In this document: positions 26,697 to 36,960 of the stretch, one piece after another | Position numbering within the stretch: the first letter of the stretch is position 1 | How the letters are laid out: each line of letters begins with the position of its first letter | Notes under the pieces: generated by a model | Databases searched by the model: none | The model's input: only the letters and a program-made list of their open reading frames with translations | What the model was told of the DNA's origin: nothing | Translations under genes and position numbers: made by a program | Assembly: GCF_003056355.1 (NCBI RefSeq) | Contig: NZ_PYVW01000002.1 | Coordinates: forward strand, 456,614-520,613 | Reading direction: 5' to 3' | Source: Devosia naphthalenivorans | GTDB lineage: Bacteria; Pseudomonadota; Alphaproteobacteria; Rhizobiales; Devosiaceae | Length of the DNA: 64,000 nt

Positions 26697-29600
26697 CTAA
26701 GCGGCGAAATAGCTCTGTAGGGAGCGCACGACCAGGCTGCCCTTTTGCAGCGCCACGATGCCTTCCACTGCGGCCAGCGCACCGTCGATCGTGGTGTAGT
26801 ACGGGATCTTTCCCATCAGCGCCGTCCGCCGAAGGTCGCGGCTGTCGCTGATCGACTTCATGCCGTCGGTGGTGTTGATCACGAGCTGCACGCCGCCATT
26901 CTTCATGGAATCGACGATGTGCGGGCGTCCTTCGAGCACCTTGTTGATCTTGGTGGCGGCCACGCCGTTTTCGACCAGGTACTTTTGCGTGCCGCCAGTG
27001 GCCAAAATGGTGAAACCACCTTCGACCAGGTGCCGCGCCATATCCACGATGTATTCCTTGTCGGCATCGCGGACCGAAATGAACGCAGCGCCCGCCTGAG
27101 GCACCTTGGAACCCGCGCCCATCTGTGACTTGGCGAAGGCAAGGGCGAAATCATTGTCCAGACCGATCACTTCGCCCGTCGACTTCATTTCGGGGCCCAG
27201 CACTGTGTCCACGCCCGGGAAGCGGTTGAAGGGGAACACGGCTTCCTTGACGGCGACGTGCTTGAAGGTCTTTTCCTGCAGGCCGAAGCTGGCAAGGCTT
27301 TCGCCGGCCATGATCCGCGACGCGATCTTGGCGATGGGTTCGCCGATCACCTTGGCCACGAAGGGCACGGTGCGCGAAGCGCGAGGATTGACTTCGAGCA
27401 GGTAGATCACGCCGTCCTTGAGCGCATATTGCACGTTCATCAGGCCGCCGACCTTGAGCGCGAAAGCGAGCTCACGGGTCTGGCGCTTGAGTTCGGCCAT
27501 GACCTCTGGCGACAGGTTCTGCGGGGGCAGGGAGCAGGCGGAGTCCCCGGAGTGAATGCCGGCTTCCTCGATGTGCTCCATGATGCCAGCGACATACACG
27601 TCCTTGCCATCGCATAGAGCATCAACGTCGATTTCCGTCGCGCCGGACAGATAAGCATCGAACAGCAGCGGGTTATCGGACAGCACCGAGTTGATCTGGC
27701 CGGTCCTGTCGTTGGGATAACGCTGCAGGATATCGGGCGGCACGAGGCCGGTCAGGGTGTCCTGCACATAGCGCTCGAACTCGTTGGCCGAGTGGACGAT
27801 GGCCATTGCGCGGCCGCCCAGCACGTAGGACGGGCGGATCACCAGCGGGTAGCCGAGGCGTTCGGCGACAAGGCGAGCCTGTTCGAGGCTATAGGCAATG
27901 CCGTTCTTGGGCTGGGTCAGTTCCAGCTTGTTGAGCAGCTTGGAGAACAGGTCGCGATCTTCGGCCAGATCGATGGCGTCGGGCTGGGTGCCCAGAATCG
28001 GCACGCCGGCCTTGAGCACGGCTTCGGCCAGGTTGAGCGGGGTCTGGCCGCCAAACTGAACGATCACGCCATGCAGCGTGCCGTTTTGCTTTTCGGTCAG
28101 CAGGATTTCGAGCACGTCCTCTTCGGTCAGCGGCTCGAAATAGAGACGATCCGAGGTGTCATAGTCGGTCGAGACGGTTTCGGGATTGCAGTTGACCATG
28201 ATGGTTTCGTAGCCGGCATCGCTCAGTGCGAAGGCGGCGTGGCAACAGCAATAGTCGAACTCGATGCCTTGGCCGATGCGGTTGGGGCCGCCGCCCAGAA
28301 TCACGACCTTCTTGCGGTCGGAGGGGCGCGCTTCGTCGTCCACCTTGCCGCCGAACGGCACTTCATAGGTCGAGTACATATAGGCGGTGGGGGAGGCGAA
28401 CTCGGCGGCCGAGGTGTCGATGCGCTTGAACGCGGGGCGAACGTCGAGCGAGTGGCGCAGCTTGCGCACGTCCGACGGCTTCAAATTGGCAAGTTGGGCC
28501 AGACGCGCATCAGAGAAGCCCATGGCCTTGAGCGAGCGCAGATTTGCCGAATCCTGGGGCAGGCCGAATTGCTTGACCTTGTTCTCGGTCTCAACAATTC
28601 CGTGCATCTGTTCGAGGAACCACGGGTCGATCTTGCAGGCCTCGAAGATGTCTTCAAGGCTCATGCCCAGCCGCATAGCTTCGGCGACATGCAGCAGGCG
28701 ATCTGGCGTGGGCGTGCCGAGTGCGGCCTTGATGGCGTTCTTGTCCTCGCCTTCGCCCAGGCCCGGAATGCCGATCTCGTTGAGCCCGGTGAGGCCGGTT
28801 TCGAGCGAGCGCAGCGCTTTTTGCAGCGATTCCTGGAAGGTACGGCCGATAGCCATGGCTTCGCCAACCGACTTCATGGCGGTGGTCAGGCGATTGTCGG
28901 CACCCGGGAATTTCTCGAACGCGAAGCGCGGAATTTTTACCACGACATAGTCGATGCTGGGCTCGAACGAGGCGGGGGTCATGCCGCCGGTGATGTCGTT
29001 GTCCAATTCATCGAGGGTGTAACCAACGGCCAGGCGTGCCGCGACCTTGGCGATCGGGAAGCCCGTCGCCTTGGAGGCCAGCGCCGAGGAGCGAGAGACG
29101 CGCGGGTTCATCTCGATCACCACCATGCGCCCGTCAGCCGGGTTGATGCCAAACTGCACGTTGGAGCCGCCGGTTTCGACGCCGATCTCGCGCAGCACCG
29201 CCAGCGAGGCGTCGCGCATGATCTGGTATTCCTTGTCGGTCAGGGTCAGCGCGGGTGCCACGGTAATCGAGTCGCCGGTGTGCACGCCCATAGGGTCGAT
29301 GTTCTCGATCGAGCAAACGATGATGCAGTTGTCTTTCTTGTCGCGGACAACTTCCATCTCGTACTCTTTCCAGCCGAGCACGCTTTCCTCGACCAGCACC
29401 TCGTTGGTTGGCGAGGCGTCGATGCCGCTTTCGCAGATGTTGAGGTATTCTTCGCGGTTATAGGCAATGCCGCCGCCCGTGCCGCCCAGGGTGAACGAGG
29501 GGCGGATGATGCAGGGCAGGCCGATCACTTCGAGCGCCTGGAGAGCCTCGATCGTGTTGTGCGCCAGCATGGAGCGGGGCGTTTCCAGCCCGATCTTCTT

Positions 29601-30008
29601 CATGGCGTCGCGGAACAGCTCGCGATCCTCGGCCTTGTCGATGGCTTCGGCGGTGGCGCCGATCATCTCGACGCCGAACTTTTCCAGCACACCCATCTTG
29701 CGCAGCGAGAGCGCGCAGTTAAGAGCCGTCTGGCCGCCCATGGTGGGGAGCAGCGCGTCGGGGCGCTCCTTTTCGATGATCTTGGCGACGACCTCGGGAG
29801 TGATCGGCTCCATGTAGGTGGCGTCAGCAAGGTCCGGATCGGTCATGATCGTCGCCGGATTGCTGTTCACCAGGATGATCCGGTAGCCCTCTTCCTTGAG
29901 CGCCTTGCAAGCCTGGGTGCCTGAGTAGTCGAACTCGCACGCCTGCCCGATAATGATCGGACCCGCACCGATAATGAGGATCGATTTAATGTCGGTACGT
30001 TTTGGCAT
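26697..30008 (-). CDS. carB: Carbamoyl-phosphate synthase large subunit
   Basis: CarB joins ammonia, bicarbonate and two ATP into carbamoyl phosphate for arginine and pyrimidine synthesis, using ammonia supplied by CarA. It has 1103 residues, the usual length with the small insertions seen in alphaproteobacteria. The N-terminal [20 protein letters not shown] is at about 11-30. Two ATP-grasp halves follow (FTLGGTGGG near 174; [11 protein letters not shown] near 726), each with an [18 protein letters not shown] or [16 protein letters not shown] motif. A C-terminal MGS-type allosteric domain lies beyond about 960. It is transcribed alone; carA is 12 kb away on the same strand. Confidence 0.97.
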   Translation of the reverse strand: MPKRTDIKSILIIGAGPIIIGQACEFDYSGTQACKALKEEGYRIILVNSNPATIMTDPDLADATYMEPITPEVVAKIIEKERPDALLPTMGGQTALNCALSLRKMGVLEKFGVEMIGATAEAIDKAEDRELFRDAMKKIGLETPRSMLAHNTIEALQALEVIGLPCIIRPSFTLGGTGGGIAYNREEYLNICESGIDASPTNEVLVEESVLGWKEYEMEVVRDKKDNCIIVCSIENIDPMGVHTGDSITVAPALTLTDKEYQIMRDASLAVLREIGVETGGSNVQFGINPADGRMVVIEMNPRVSRSSALASKATGFPIAKVAARLAVGYTLDELDNDITGGMTPASFEPSIDYVVVKIPRFAFEKFPGADNRLTTAMKSVGEAMAIGRTFQESLQKALRSLETGLTGLNEIGIPGLGEGEDKNAIKAALGTPTPDRLLHVAEAMRLGMSLEDIFEACKIDPWFLEQMHGIVETENKVKQFGLPQDSANLRSLKAMGFSDARLAQLANLKPSDVRKLRHSLDVRPAFKRIDTSAAEFASPTAYMYSTYEVPFGGKVDDEARPSDRKKVVILGGGPNRIGQGIEFDYCCCHAAFALSDAGYETIMVNCNPETVSTDYDTSDRLYFEPLTEEDVLEILLTEKQNGTLHGVIVQFGGQTPLNLAEAVLKAGVPILGTQPDAIDLAEDRDLFSKLLNKLELTQPKNGIAYSLEQARLVAERLGYPLVIRPSYVLGGRAMAIVHSANEFERYVQDTLTGLVPPDILQRYPNDRTGQINSVLSDNPLLFDAYLSGATEIDVDALCDGKDVYVAGIMEHIEEAGIHSGDSACSLPPQNLSPEVMAELKRQTRELAFALKVGGLMNVQYALKDGVIYLLEVNPRASRTVPFVAKVIGEPIAKIASRIMAGESLASFGLQEKTFKHVAVKEAVFPFNRFPGVDTVLGPEMKSTGEVIGLDNDFALAFAKSQMGAGSKVPQAGAAFISVRDADKEYIVDMARHLVEGGFTILATGGTQKYLVENGVAATKINKVLEGRPHIVDSMKNGGVQLVINTTDGMKSISDSRDLRRTALMGKIPYYTTIDGALAAVEGIVALQKGSLVVRSLQSYFAA

Positions 30009-30180
30009 GGCGCTCGCTCAACTTGTCTAATTGGTCGGGCGAGAGGAAAGAATCGCCCGGACAGCACCTGTCTCGCGGCAAACCGCGCAGCAACTGAGCG
30101 CTGCGGCGCGGGGTCAGGTTCGGACATGGTGGTTAGGTGGGCTGTCTAGCGGAGAAGATGGCGAAAGGAAAGGGGGTGCA

Positions 30181-30201
30181 GCTTTGCATTACGTGCAAAG
30201 C
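30181..30201. promoter_or_regulatory. Perfect palindrome between the VOC gene and carB
   Basis: GCTTTGCA-TTACG-TGCAAAGC is an 8-bp perfect inverted repeat, 12 bases after the VOC gene stop and about 170 bases upstream of carB. It lacks a T-run, so it could be an operator or a weak hairpin at the end of the VOC transcript. Confidence 0.35.
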
Positions 30202-30213
30202 GAATGGGCTTGC

Positions 30214-30597
30214 TCAGATTTCCTGCGCCACCTCCCACACATGACCCGAAGGATCTGCGAAGGCTGCGGTGCGACGGCCCCAGGGCCGGTCGATAGGACC
30301 ATTCAGCGGGGACAGGCCGAGGGACGCCAGATCCGCGCAGACTTGGTCGACATTGCCGACCTTGATGGTCAAAAGCACGCGCGGCCCCGCAGATGATGGC
30401 GCTACCGGCAGCGGTGCCACGAGTTCCGGCGCTTGGGTGTGCTGCAGGAGATTGATCATGAGCGTGCCGAATTCGAGCACCGCCGATACCTCGTCCTCGT
30501 AGATGATCCGGGGCGCGAAGACCCTGGCATAGAAGGTCTTTGCTGCGCCGATGTCATCGACAAAGAGAGTCAGTACCTCAACGGTGTTGGCAATCAT
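30214..30597 (-). CDS. VOC (glyoxalase/bleomycin-resistance fold) protein
   Basis: This 127-residue protein has the paired beta-alpha-beta-beta-beta repeat of the VOC superfamily. The first half begins VEVLTLFVDDIGAAKTFY and the second ends RTAAFADPSGHVWEVAQ, with the usual Glu near the C-terminus as a possible metal ligand. The first-half metal position (His in many glyoxalases) appears to be absent, so enzymatic function is open. The ATG at 30597 has GAGGAGA upstream. It is a single gene in front of carB on the same strand, without evident functional linkage. Confidence 0.82.
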   Translation of the reverse strand: MIANTVEVLTLFVDDIGAAKTFYARVFAPRIIYEDEVSAVLEFGTLMINLLQHTQAPELVAPLPVAPSSAGPRVLLTIKVGNVDQVCADLASLGLSPLNGPIDRPWGRRTAAFADPSGHVWEVAQEI

Positions 30598-30813
30598 GGC
30601 ATTCTCCTCGGGATTGGAGACTAGTCCCGCCGATGCTTTCTGCGCAACGATCTACCGGTCGAGCGGTGTGAATACACCCAGCGTTAAGCTTAATGCGCCA
30701 ATAGTGCGCTGTCGGAGCCGATGTTCATTGCTCCAACCAGTTTCAAGCGGGCGCGTCCAGCGGCAGCGGCAAGTTGCGGCTCGCCAGCGCCCCCAACATG
30801 AGTGTGTGCCTTC

Positions 30814-31674
30814 ATGCGCCTCCTAGTGGGTATCCTGATCGTCGTCGGCAGCGTCATGGGTGGCTATGCCGGCGTGGGCGGGCACTTTCAGGTATTGTGG
30901 CAGCCGTTCGAGTTCATCATCATCCTGGGCGCGGCCATCGGGGCCTTTGTCATCGGCAATACCGGTCCAGTCATCAAGGGTACGCTGAGCGCCCTTGGCA
31001 CGTTGTTCAAAGGCCCCAAATACAACAAGGCCGCTTATGTGGAATTGCTCGGCATGCAGTTCACGCTGTTCAAGCTGGTGCAGTCGAAGGGCATCCTGGC
31101 GCTGGAGCAGCACATCGAGAATCCGCGTGAGTCGGCGCTGTTCAATCGCTTCCCGACCTTTGCCAATAACCATCACGCCGTGGAGTTCGTCTGCGATTAT
31201 CTGAGGATGGTGACGCTGGGCTCCAACAATGTCCATGAGATGGAAGCGCTGATGGACGAGGAGTTGGAAACCCACCACCAGGAGCAGCACCGTATCGTAT
31301 CGGCCATGCAGGCACTGGCAGACGGCACGCCGGCGCTGGGCATCGTGGCCGCCGTTCTGGGTGTGATTCACACCATGGGCGCCATCAGCGAGCCGCCGGA
31401 AGTGCTCGGCCATATGATCGGCGGTGCCTTGGTCGGCACGTTCTTTGGCGTGTTCGTCGCCTATGGCTTCTTTGCGCCGTTCGCGCAATCGCTGAACAAT
31501 ATCTACCAAGCGGAAGCGAAGTATTTCCTGTCGCTCAAGGTGGGTCTGCTCGCTCATATTTCGGGGCAGGTGCCTGTGATGGCAATCGAATTTGCCCGCA
31601 AGGCGCTGCTGTCCGAAGACCGGCCGACCTTTGCCGAGGTCGATGAGGCCACGGCCAATCTGTCGGCCGCCTGA
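30814..31674 (+). CDS. motA: Flagellar motor stator protein MotA
   Basis: MotA with MotB forms the ion-conducting stator of the flagellar motor. This 286-residue protein has four predicted helices: two at the N-terminus (about 1-25 and 29-48), a large cytoplasmic domain, and two at about 175-195 and 205-228. DGTPALGIVAAVLGVIHTMG carries the proline involved in torque, and the cytoplasmic charged helix (EEELETHHQEQHRI region) is present. The start is the ATG at 30814. No other flagellar genes are nearby. The motB start follows after 21 bases. Confidence 0.93.
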   Translation: MRLLVGILIVVGSVMGGYAGVGGHFQVLWQPFEFIIILGAAIGAFVIGNTGPVIKGTLSALGTLFKGPKYNKAAYVELLGMQFTLFKLVQSKGILALEQHIENPRESALFNRFPTFANNHHAVEFVCDYLRMVTLGSNNVHEMEALMDEELETHHQEQHRIVSAMQALADGTPALGIVAAVLGVIHTMGAISEPPEVLGHMIGGALVGTFFGVFVAYGFFAPFAQSLNNIYQAEAKYFLSLKVGLLAHISGQVPVMAIEFARKALLSEDRPTFAEVDEATANLSAA

Positions 31675-31695
31675 ACGGGAAAAGAGCGCTAGAGC

Positions 31696-32616
31696 ATGGC
31701 CCAATACGATCAGCCGATCATCATCAAGAAGGTCAAGAAGGCTGCCCATGCCCATCATGGCGGCGCATGGAAGATCGCCTATGCGGATTTCGTGACGGCC
31801 ATGATGGCGTTCTTCCTGTTGCTTTGGCTGATCAGCATGACCACGCCCGAACAGAAGGAAGGCTTGGCCGATTATTTCGCTCCACCCAACGTTGCGCCAA
31901 CCACGAGCGGCTCGGGCGGGATGCTGGGCGGCACGGCGATGGACACTTCGGGCGCGAAGATGGCCGGTTCATCCATGGCGGCGAACCAGGATGCCACCAA
32001 TGCTCCCGCCAGCATGACGGCCGGCGCAGAAGACAAGGGCACCGGCGGCAATGAGGGTGAGACGGGTGCGACCGACACAGCCAGCGGGGTTGCCGAGCGC
32101 GAAATGAAGGCGGTCCGGGACCAGGTATTTCACAGTGCTGCCGCCAGCATAAGGCAGGCGTGGCAGGCGCTGCCCGACATTTCCGAGATGTCCGATAATC
32201 TTCTGGTCGAGGAAACTGACGAAGGGCTCAATATCCAGATCATCGATCAGGAGGGCACGCCGATGTTCCCCGAGGGATCGAAGTATCCGACAGAGCAGGC
32301 GCGCCAGGCCATCGCCGTGCTGGGGCCGATTCTGCAGAAGCTGTCCAACCAGATCACGATCTCGGGTCACACGGCGGCGGGCGGGACCTATGCCAATCCG
32401 CGCTATGGTTCCTGGGAGTTGTCGAGCGATCGCGCCAATGTGGTGCGGGCGCTGTTGGGTGAGTTCGGGCTGTCCGATGACAAGGTCACCTCGGTAAGCG
32501 GACGGGCAAGCGCCGATCCGTTTTTCCCGAACGATCCGTATCAGGCGGCCAATGAGCGCATCAAGATCGTCGTGCTGAACCAGGCGCCGCCGGTGCCGCC
32601 GGATATGGGACTCTAA
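31696..32616 (+). CDS. motB: Flagellar motor stator protein MotB
   Basis: MotB anchors the stator to peptidoglycan and carries the proton-binding Asp. Its single N-terminal helix runs IAYADFVTAMMAFFLLLWLI at about 27-46, and the Asp at about residue 31 is the ion site. A Gly/Ala/Thr-rich linker (about 65-135) leads to the C-terminal OmpA-like domain (about 180-295) with ITISGHTAAGG and ANERIKIVV. The protein has 306 residues. The domain order and sequence fit proton-driven alphaproteobacterial stators. The final bases overlap the convergent DUF2277 gene by four. Confidence 0.93.
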   Translation: MAQYDQPIIIKKVKKAAHAHHGGAWKIAYADFVTAMMAFFLLLWLISMTTPEQKEGLADYFAPPNVAPTTSGSGGMLGGTAMDTSGAKMAGSSMAANQDATNAPASMTAGAEDKGTGGNEGETGATDTASGVAEREMKAVRDQVFHSAAASIRQAWQALPDISEMSDNLLVEETDEGLNIQIIDQEGTPMFPEGSKYPTEQARQAIAVLGPILQKLSNQITISGHTAAGGTYANPRYGSWELSSDRANVVRALLGEFGLSDDKVTSVSGRASADPFFPNDPYQAANERIKIVVLNQAPPVPPDMGL

Positions 32617-32885
32617 GCAGCGCCATATCGCTCACGGGCGCGCGCCTTTGCCTTGGCGGCCACGATCTCGCGGTCCTTGGGCGGGGCGTGGGTTTCGAGC
32701 GACTTCAGCAGCTGACGGACGCTGGCCTCGATATCTTCGACCGCGTGGTGGAACGCCGCTTCGTTGGCTTTTGATGGCGCGTTGTAGCCCGAGATCTTGC
32801 GCACGAACTGCAGCGCCGCGTCGTGGATCTCGTTGCGGCTGGCGGGTGGTTCGAAATTGAACAGCGGCTTGATGTTGCGGCACAT
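32613..32885 (-). CDS. DUF2277 family protein
   Basis: This 90-residue protein begins MCRNIKPLFNFEPPASRNEI, the hallmark of DUF2277, with a conserved early Cys and the FVRKISGYNAPSKANEAAF segment. No function is established for the family. It follows clpS by three bases on the same strand, so the two are almost certainly cotranscribed. It overlaps the motB 3' end tail to tail. The C-terminus is basic and alanine-rich. Confidence 0.85.
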   Translation of the reverse strand: MCRNIKPLFNFEPPASRNEIHDAALQFVRKISGYNAPSKANEAAFHHAVEDIEASVRQLLKSLETHAPPKDREIVAAKAKARARERYGAA

Positions 32886-32888
32886 CGG

Positions 32889-33194
32889 CTATTCCTCCGG
32901 TTCGGTGGTGAAAAGGAGCGGAAAGCCGTTCTGCTTGGCAAAGTCGGTGGCGCGAGTGGCTTTTTCCTCGGCGATTTCCCTGGTGAAGACTGCAACCACG
33001 CAGGCGCCCTTGGTGTGGGCGGTCAGCATGATTCCCAAGGCCTGGGCTTCGGGCACCCTGAATTCGGACTTCAGCAGACGCACCACGAATTCGCGCGGCG
33101 TGTAGTCGTCGTTAAGCAGGATTACCTTGTGCAGCGGCGGCTTGGCTGGCTTCAGGACGGTGTCGGTGCGGGGTTTGGTGCCGGTTTCTGCCAT
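32889..33194 (-). CDS. clpS: ClpS adaptor for the ClpAP protease
   Basis: ClpS delivers N-degron substrates to ClpA. This 101-residue copy has the core KVILLNDDYTPREFVVRLL at about 23-41, which forms the N-degron pocket (the Asn-Asp-Asp of LNDDYT), followed by the IMLTAHTKGACVVAVFTREI helix pair. The N-terminal 20 residues are variable. The start is the ATG at 33194 with AGGAGA upstream, rather than the longer reading to 33251. No clpA follows; instead DUF2277 is downstream. Alphaproteobacteria often have two ClpS paralogs, and which one this is cannot be told. Confidence 0.92.
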   Translation of the reverse strand: MAETGTKPRTDTVLKPAKPPLHKVILLNDDYTPREFVVRLLKSEFRVPEAQALGIMLTAHTKGACVVAVFTREIAEEKATRATDFAKQNGFPLLFTTEPEE

Positions 33195-33259
33195 GATCAA
33201 TTCTCCTGCAGCAGCAAGGGGCATTTTACCGGAATTGATCGGCTCATGCACCAGTCTCG

Positions 33260-33727
33260 TCAGAGCATAAGCTTGAAGCCTTCGTGGCTCTGCTCGAAGC
33301 CGAGCTTCATGTAGAAGCGGTGGGCATCCTTGCGGACCTTGTTGGAGGTCAGTTGGACCATGCCGCAGCCCACTTCACGGCAGCGCTCGATCGCCCATTG
33401 CACCATCTGCGTGCCAAGGCCGGTTCCGCGCTGGTCGGCGCGGATATGGACGTTTTCGAGGACGCCGCGCTTCATGCCGAAACGCGGCAGGCCGGGAATG
33501 ACGCTGATCTGGAGCGTGCCGATCACCTCGCCATCTTTCTCCGCCACGATCAGGCGATGATTGGGATCGGCGGCGATTTCGTCAAACGCGGCGCGGTAGC
33601 GGGAATCAGCGAGGCTCGCGGGATCGAGCGGTGGCGTTTCGCTGCCGCGCCAGTCACCGGCATGACTGAGGGTGAGCATAGCTGCGATGTCGTCAGGCGT
33701 TGCGTCGCGGAAGGTGAGTTGGCTCAT
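33260..33727 (-). CDS. GNAT-family N-acetyltransferase
   Basis: This 155-residue acetyl-CoA-dependent transferase has motif A with the pyrophosphate loop RADQRGTGLGTQMVQWAIE at about 96-114, and LTSNKVRKDAHRFYMKLGFE near 127-146, typical of GNAT enzymes. The substrate is not known. The start is the ATG at 33727, overlapping the ABC permease stop by four bases; the long open frame upstream to 34516 is a shadow of the permease. It is thus the third gene of an exporter operon. Confidence 0.85.
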   Translation of the reverse strand: MSQLTFRDATPDDIAAMLTLSHAGDWRGSETPPLDPASLADSRYRAAFDEIAADPNHRLIVAEKDGEVIGTLQISVIPGLPRFGMKRGVLENVHIRADQRGTGLGTQMVQWAIERCREVGCGMVQLTSNKVRKDAHRFYMKLGFEQSHEGFKLML

Positions 33728-35255
33728 GGGTTTCGTCTTGGGCTGATAAGCTTGGCCAGAAGGAGTACGAGAACTGCCACGATGGCGGGACCTACGGCAA
33801 GCCATGGCTGGGCCACGAGCAGCGCGCCAGTGCCCGCCCACATGATGGACGCGAAAGCCTCGCTCAAGGTGGCGGCGCGGGAAGCAACCTGCCGGCGGCG
33901 GAACATGGAGCGCTTGGCGGCGACGCGGAACCAGAGCTGGATGGCGGTGGCGGAACCGGCCGACAGCGTGGCGCAGAATGCGGTGACCAGCGCTGCATAG
34001 GGCGACGTCAGCGCCATCAGCGCAAGGAGCGGCAGGAGCACGATGGCAATCACGATCAGGACAGCTTCGATCTTGGCGCGGAGCACGGTGCGGGGATGCA
34101 CCGGGGCTGTCACCACTAGGTCGTGCGCATCCTCGCCCGAAATGGCGAGCCAGGAGAGACCTCCCGCCAATTGGCCTGCGGCCATGACCAGCACGGGCAC
34201 GACGACGACGAGAGCGCCGGCACTGTCGCCAAAATTCATCCAGAGCAACAGGGCTGGCGGCACCAGATAGAGGATCTGCATCAGGGTCTGTGACAATAGC
34301 CATGGGTCGCGCTGCAGCAGCCGCCATTCCTTGAGGCGGAGTACGTGGCGCTGCGATCCGGAGCGAAAGGCGCGCCTGGAGGGCCGGCGCTGGCTGCGTA
34401 TGTGGTTGAGCCCCGCAGCGGAGATGGCATGATGGCCGAAGCTGGATGCCGTGAGCGCAATGGTGAGCAACAGGGTACCGAGGCCGGTCACCAGTACCAG
34501 CGCGAGGGCAGGCCAATCGCCCATGGCGGCTTGGGCGGGGAGCCAGAGCGGGCTGCCGAGCGCGGGTGCGGAGGCTACCAAGTCAGCGGATTGGAACAGG
34601 GCAAAGCGGGACATGTTGCCATAGTGGAGGATTGCTGCGGCCTGAACGCCGATGACGAAGCCAGCGCCTACAAGGGCCGCAACGATTTGCGCGATGAGGC
34701 GGGTTCGTTTGGGGCCGACGAAGCGGAACAGGGCCATGGTGATGGTCAGCGCAATGGCGGTCGATAGAGCACCCAGTCCCGCAAGAACCCCGTAGGCTGC
34801 CAGCCAGTGGGGACCATCGAGGAAGACCAGCATGTTGATCAGGGGACTTGCCAGCATGCCGGTGAGCACGATCGTCGTCAGCGCCACTGATGACGTGCGG
34901 ACGGCGAAGAGCTTGCGGGAGGAGGCGGGGGAAGAGAGGATGAGATCGAGATCGGAGCGCGCATAATAGACGCGGGTGACCGACTCCAGCGCCTGCGACA
35001 GCATCACCGTCCAAAACAGCATGCCGGTTCCGGTGAGCATGACGAGGGTAGTTTTGTCGGCGACGATGCCGCTCTTGACCCAGGGCAGGACCAGCCCGAA
35101 CGCCATGAGATGCAGCACGACGGTGACAGCCGCGAGGAAGACCGCCAGGCCGATGCCGCGAGCACGGCGGCCGCCGGTCATCATGGCGATCCATTCGCGC
35201 CAGGCCAGGTTCAGTTCGTGGCGAACGAACCAGCCAAAGCTTGCCGGTGCGATGC

Positions 35256-35259
<4 letters not shown>
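33724..35259 (-). CDS. ABC-2-like exporter permease
   Basis: This 511-residue inner-membrane protein has about 12 hydrophobic segments, without Walker motifs. The N-terminal FGWFVRHELNLAWREW and the central LRLKEWRLLQRDPWLLSQTL segment are typical of two-part ABC-2-type permeases fused into one chain. It overlaps the upstream ATPase gene and the downstream GNAT gene by four bases each, so all three are coupled. The exported substrate is unknown. Confidence 0.8.
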
Positions 35260-35999
<740 letters not shown>

Positions 36000-36159
36000 G
36001 CGGGCACTCCGGCAGGGTCGGTCCAGGATAGCGCTGACGTCTTTCGTCGCGGTGAAGGGGGATCGTTAAGATTTACCCTAAACGCGTCGGCTGTACGGAA
36101 GACGGAACGGACGGCATTGCTGATCGTTGATGCTCCAAATCAAAACCGGAGTTGAATAG

Positions 36160-36360
36160 ATGGCGCCTCTAGATCGTGAAACTGTCGTTGTAGACCGTGG
36201 TGGCCCGGGTGCGGGGGGGATCATTATCGGCCTGATCGTGGCCATTGCCCTGATCGCGATCGCCTATCTGGTGTTCTTCAACAACAATGGCGGCGGTGGC
36301 GGCACGGTGGACGTGGACGTTCCCGCGGTCAGCGTCGATGTGGCGCCAGACGGGCAGTAG
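36160..36360 (+). CDS. Small single-helix membrane protein (paralog of 53286-53666)
   Basis: This 66-residue protein begins MAPLDRETVVVDRGG and has one membrane helix (GGIIIGLIVAIALIAIAYLV at about 19-38). A glycine run and an acidic, valine-rich tail (VDVDVPAVSVDVAPDGQ) follow. The layout, with a short charged N-terminus containing R[ED]TV, a helix ending IAYLVF, and a disordered tail, is shared with the product of 53286-53666. The ATG at 36160 is preceded by CGGAG. A bidirectional terminator follows. The function is unknown; an envelope-stress role is only a guess. Confidence 0.75.
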   Translation: MAPLDRETVVVDRGGPGAGGIIIGLIVAIALIAIAYLVFFNNNGGGGGTVDVDVPAVSVDVAPDGQ

Positions 36361-36375
36361 CTCTGCCGATCAAAT

Positions 36376-36406
36376 AAAAAGGGCGCCCAGCAAGGCGCCC
36401 TTTTTT
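36376..36406. terminator. Bidirectional terminator between the small membrane protein and ohr
   Basis: GGGCGCC-CAGCAA-GGCGCCC is a perfect stem flanked by AAAAA on the left and TTTTTT on the right, so it works for both converging genes. Confidence 0.9.
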
Positions 36407-36421
36407 ATTGGCGATTGATAC

Positions 36422-36856
36422 TCAGGCGACGGTCAGCTTGACGTCGACATTGCCGCGGGTGGCGTTGGAATAGGGGCAGACCGTGTGGGCCTTTTCCACC
36501 AGCGCCTGGGCTTGGTCGTGTTCCATGCCGGGGACATTGACCTTCAGCTCGACCGCGATGTTGAAGCCCGATCCATTGGCATTGTCACCAAAGGAAACGG
36601 CTGCGTCGATGGTGGTTTCGTCTGGAATCTTGACCTTTTCGCCGCGGGCCACAGCCTTGAGGGCGCCCAGGAAGCAGGCCGAATAGCCAGCTGCGAACAA
36701 CTGCTCGGGATTGGTGCCGGGGCCGCCATTGCCGCCCATTTCCTTGGGCGTATCGAGGGTGACCGACAGGCGGCCATCATCGGTGGCGCTGGTGCCGGTG
36801 CGGCCGCCAGTGGTGTGGGCATGGGCGGTGTAGACTGCGGATTTAATCGACGACAT
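36422..36856 (-). CDS. ohr: Organic hydroperoxide resistance protein (Ohr)
   Basis: Ohr is a thiol peroxidase that reduces organic and lipid hydroperoxides. It has 144 residues. The two catalytic cysteines are Cys61 (GYSACFLGAL) and Cys127 (VCPYSNATRGN), with the conserved NPEQLFAAGY before the first. The start ATG at 36856 has GAGGAG upstream, and the longer frame runs through the operator. It is divergent from ohrR, with a 13-bp palindromic OhrR box in between, so peroxide-induced expression is expected. Confidence 0.95.
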   Translation of the reverse strand: MSSIKSAVYTAHAHTTGGRTGTSATDDGRLSVTLDTPKEMGGNGGPGTNPEQLFAAGYSACFLGALKAVARGEKVKIPDETTIDAAVSFGDNANGSGFNIAVELKVNVPGMEHDQAQALVEKAHTVCPYSNATRGNVDVKLTVA

Positions 36857-36895
36857 CGGAAGCTCCTCAGCTTGTGTTCGCAGTACCAATAGCGA

Positions 36896-36908
36896 ACAAT
36901 TCAATTGT
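36896..36908. promoter_or_regulatory. OhrR operator
   Basis: The sequence ACAATT-C-AATTGT is a perfect palindrome and matches the known OhrR box (TACAATT-AATTGTA type) but for the outermost bases. It lies 40 bases upstream of ohr and 53 bases upstream of ohrR, so one site can control both. Confidence 0.75.
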
Positions 36909-36960
36909 GTGCAATAGAAATTTCTGTCATATTGCTGATGTCCCTTCGTGGAGGTGCTTC

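Noticed and set aside
27792..29924. A 710-codon open frame on the plus strand opposite carB.
   Set aside because: carB is certain on the other strand. Long antisense frames are expected in GC-rich genes, and the predicted protein has no recognisable motif.
33728..34516. An N-terminal extension of the GNAT gene giving a 418-residue protein.
   Set aside because: The extension overlaps the ABC permease out of frame and is rich in Arg, His and Pro as expected for a shadow frame; the ATG at 33727 overlaps the permease stop neatly.
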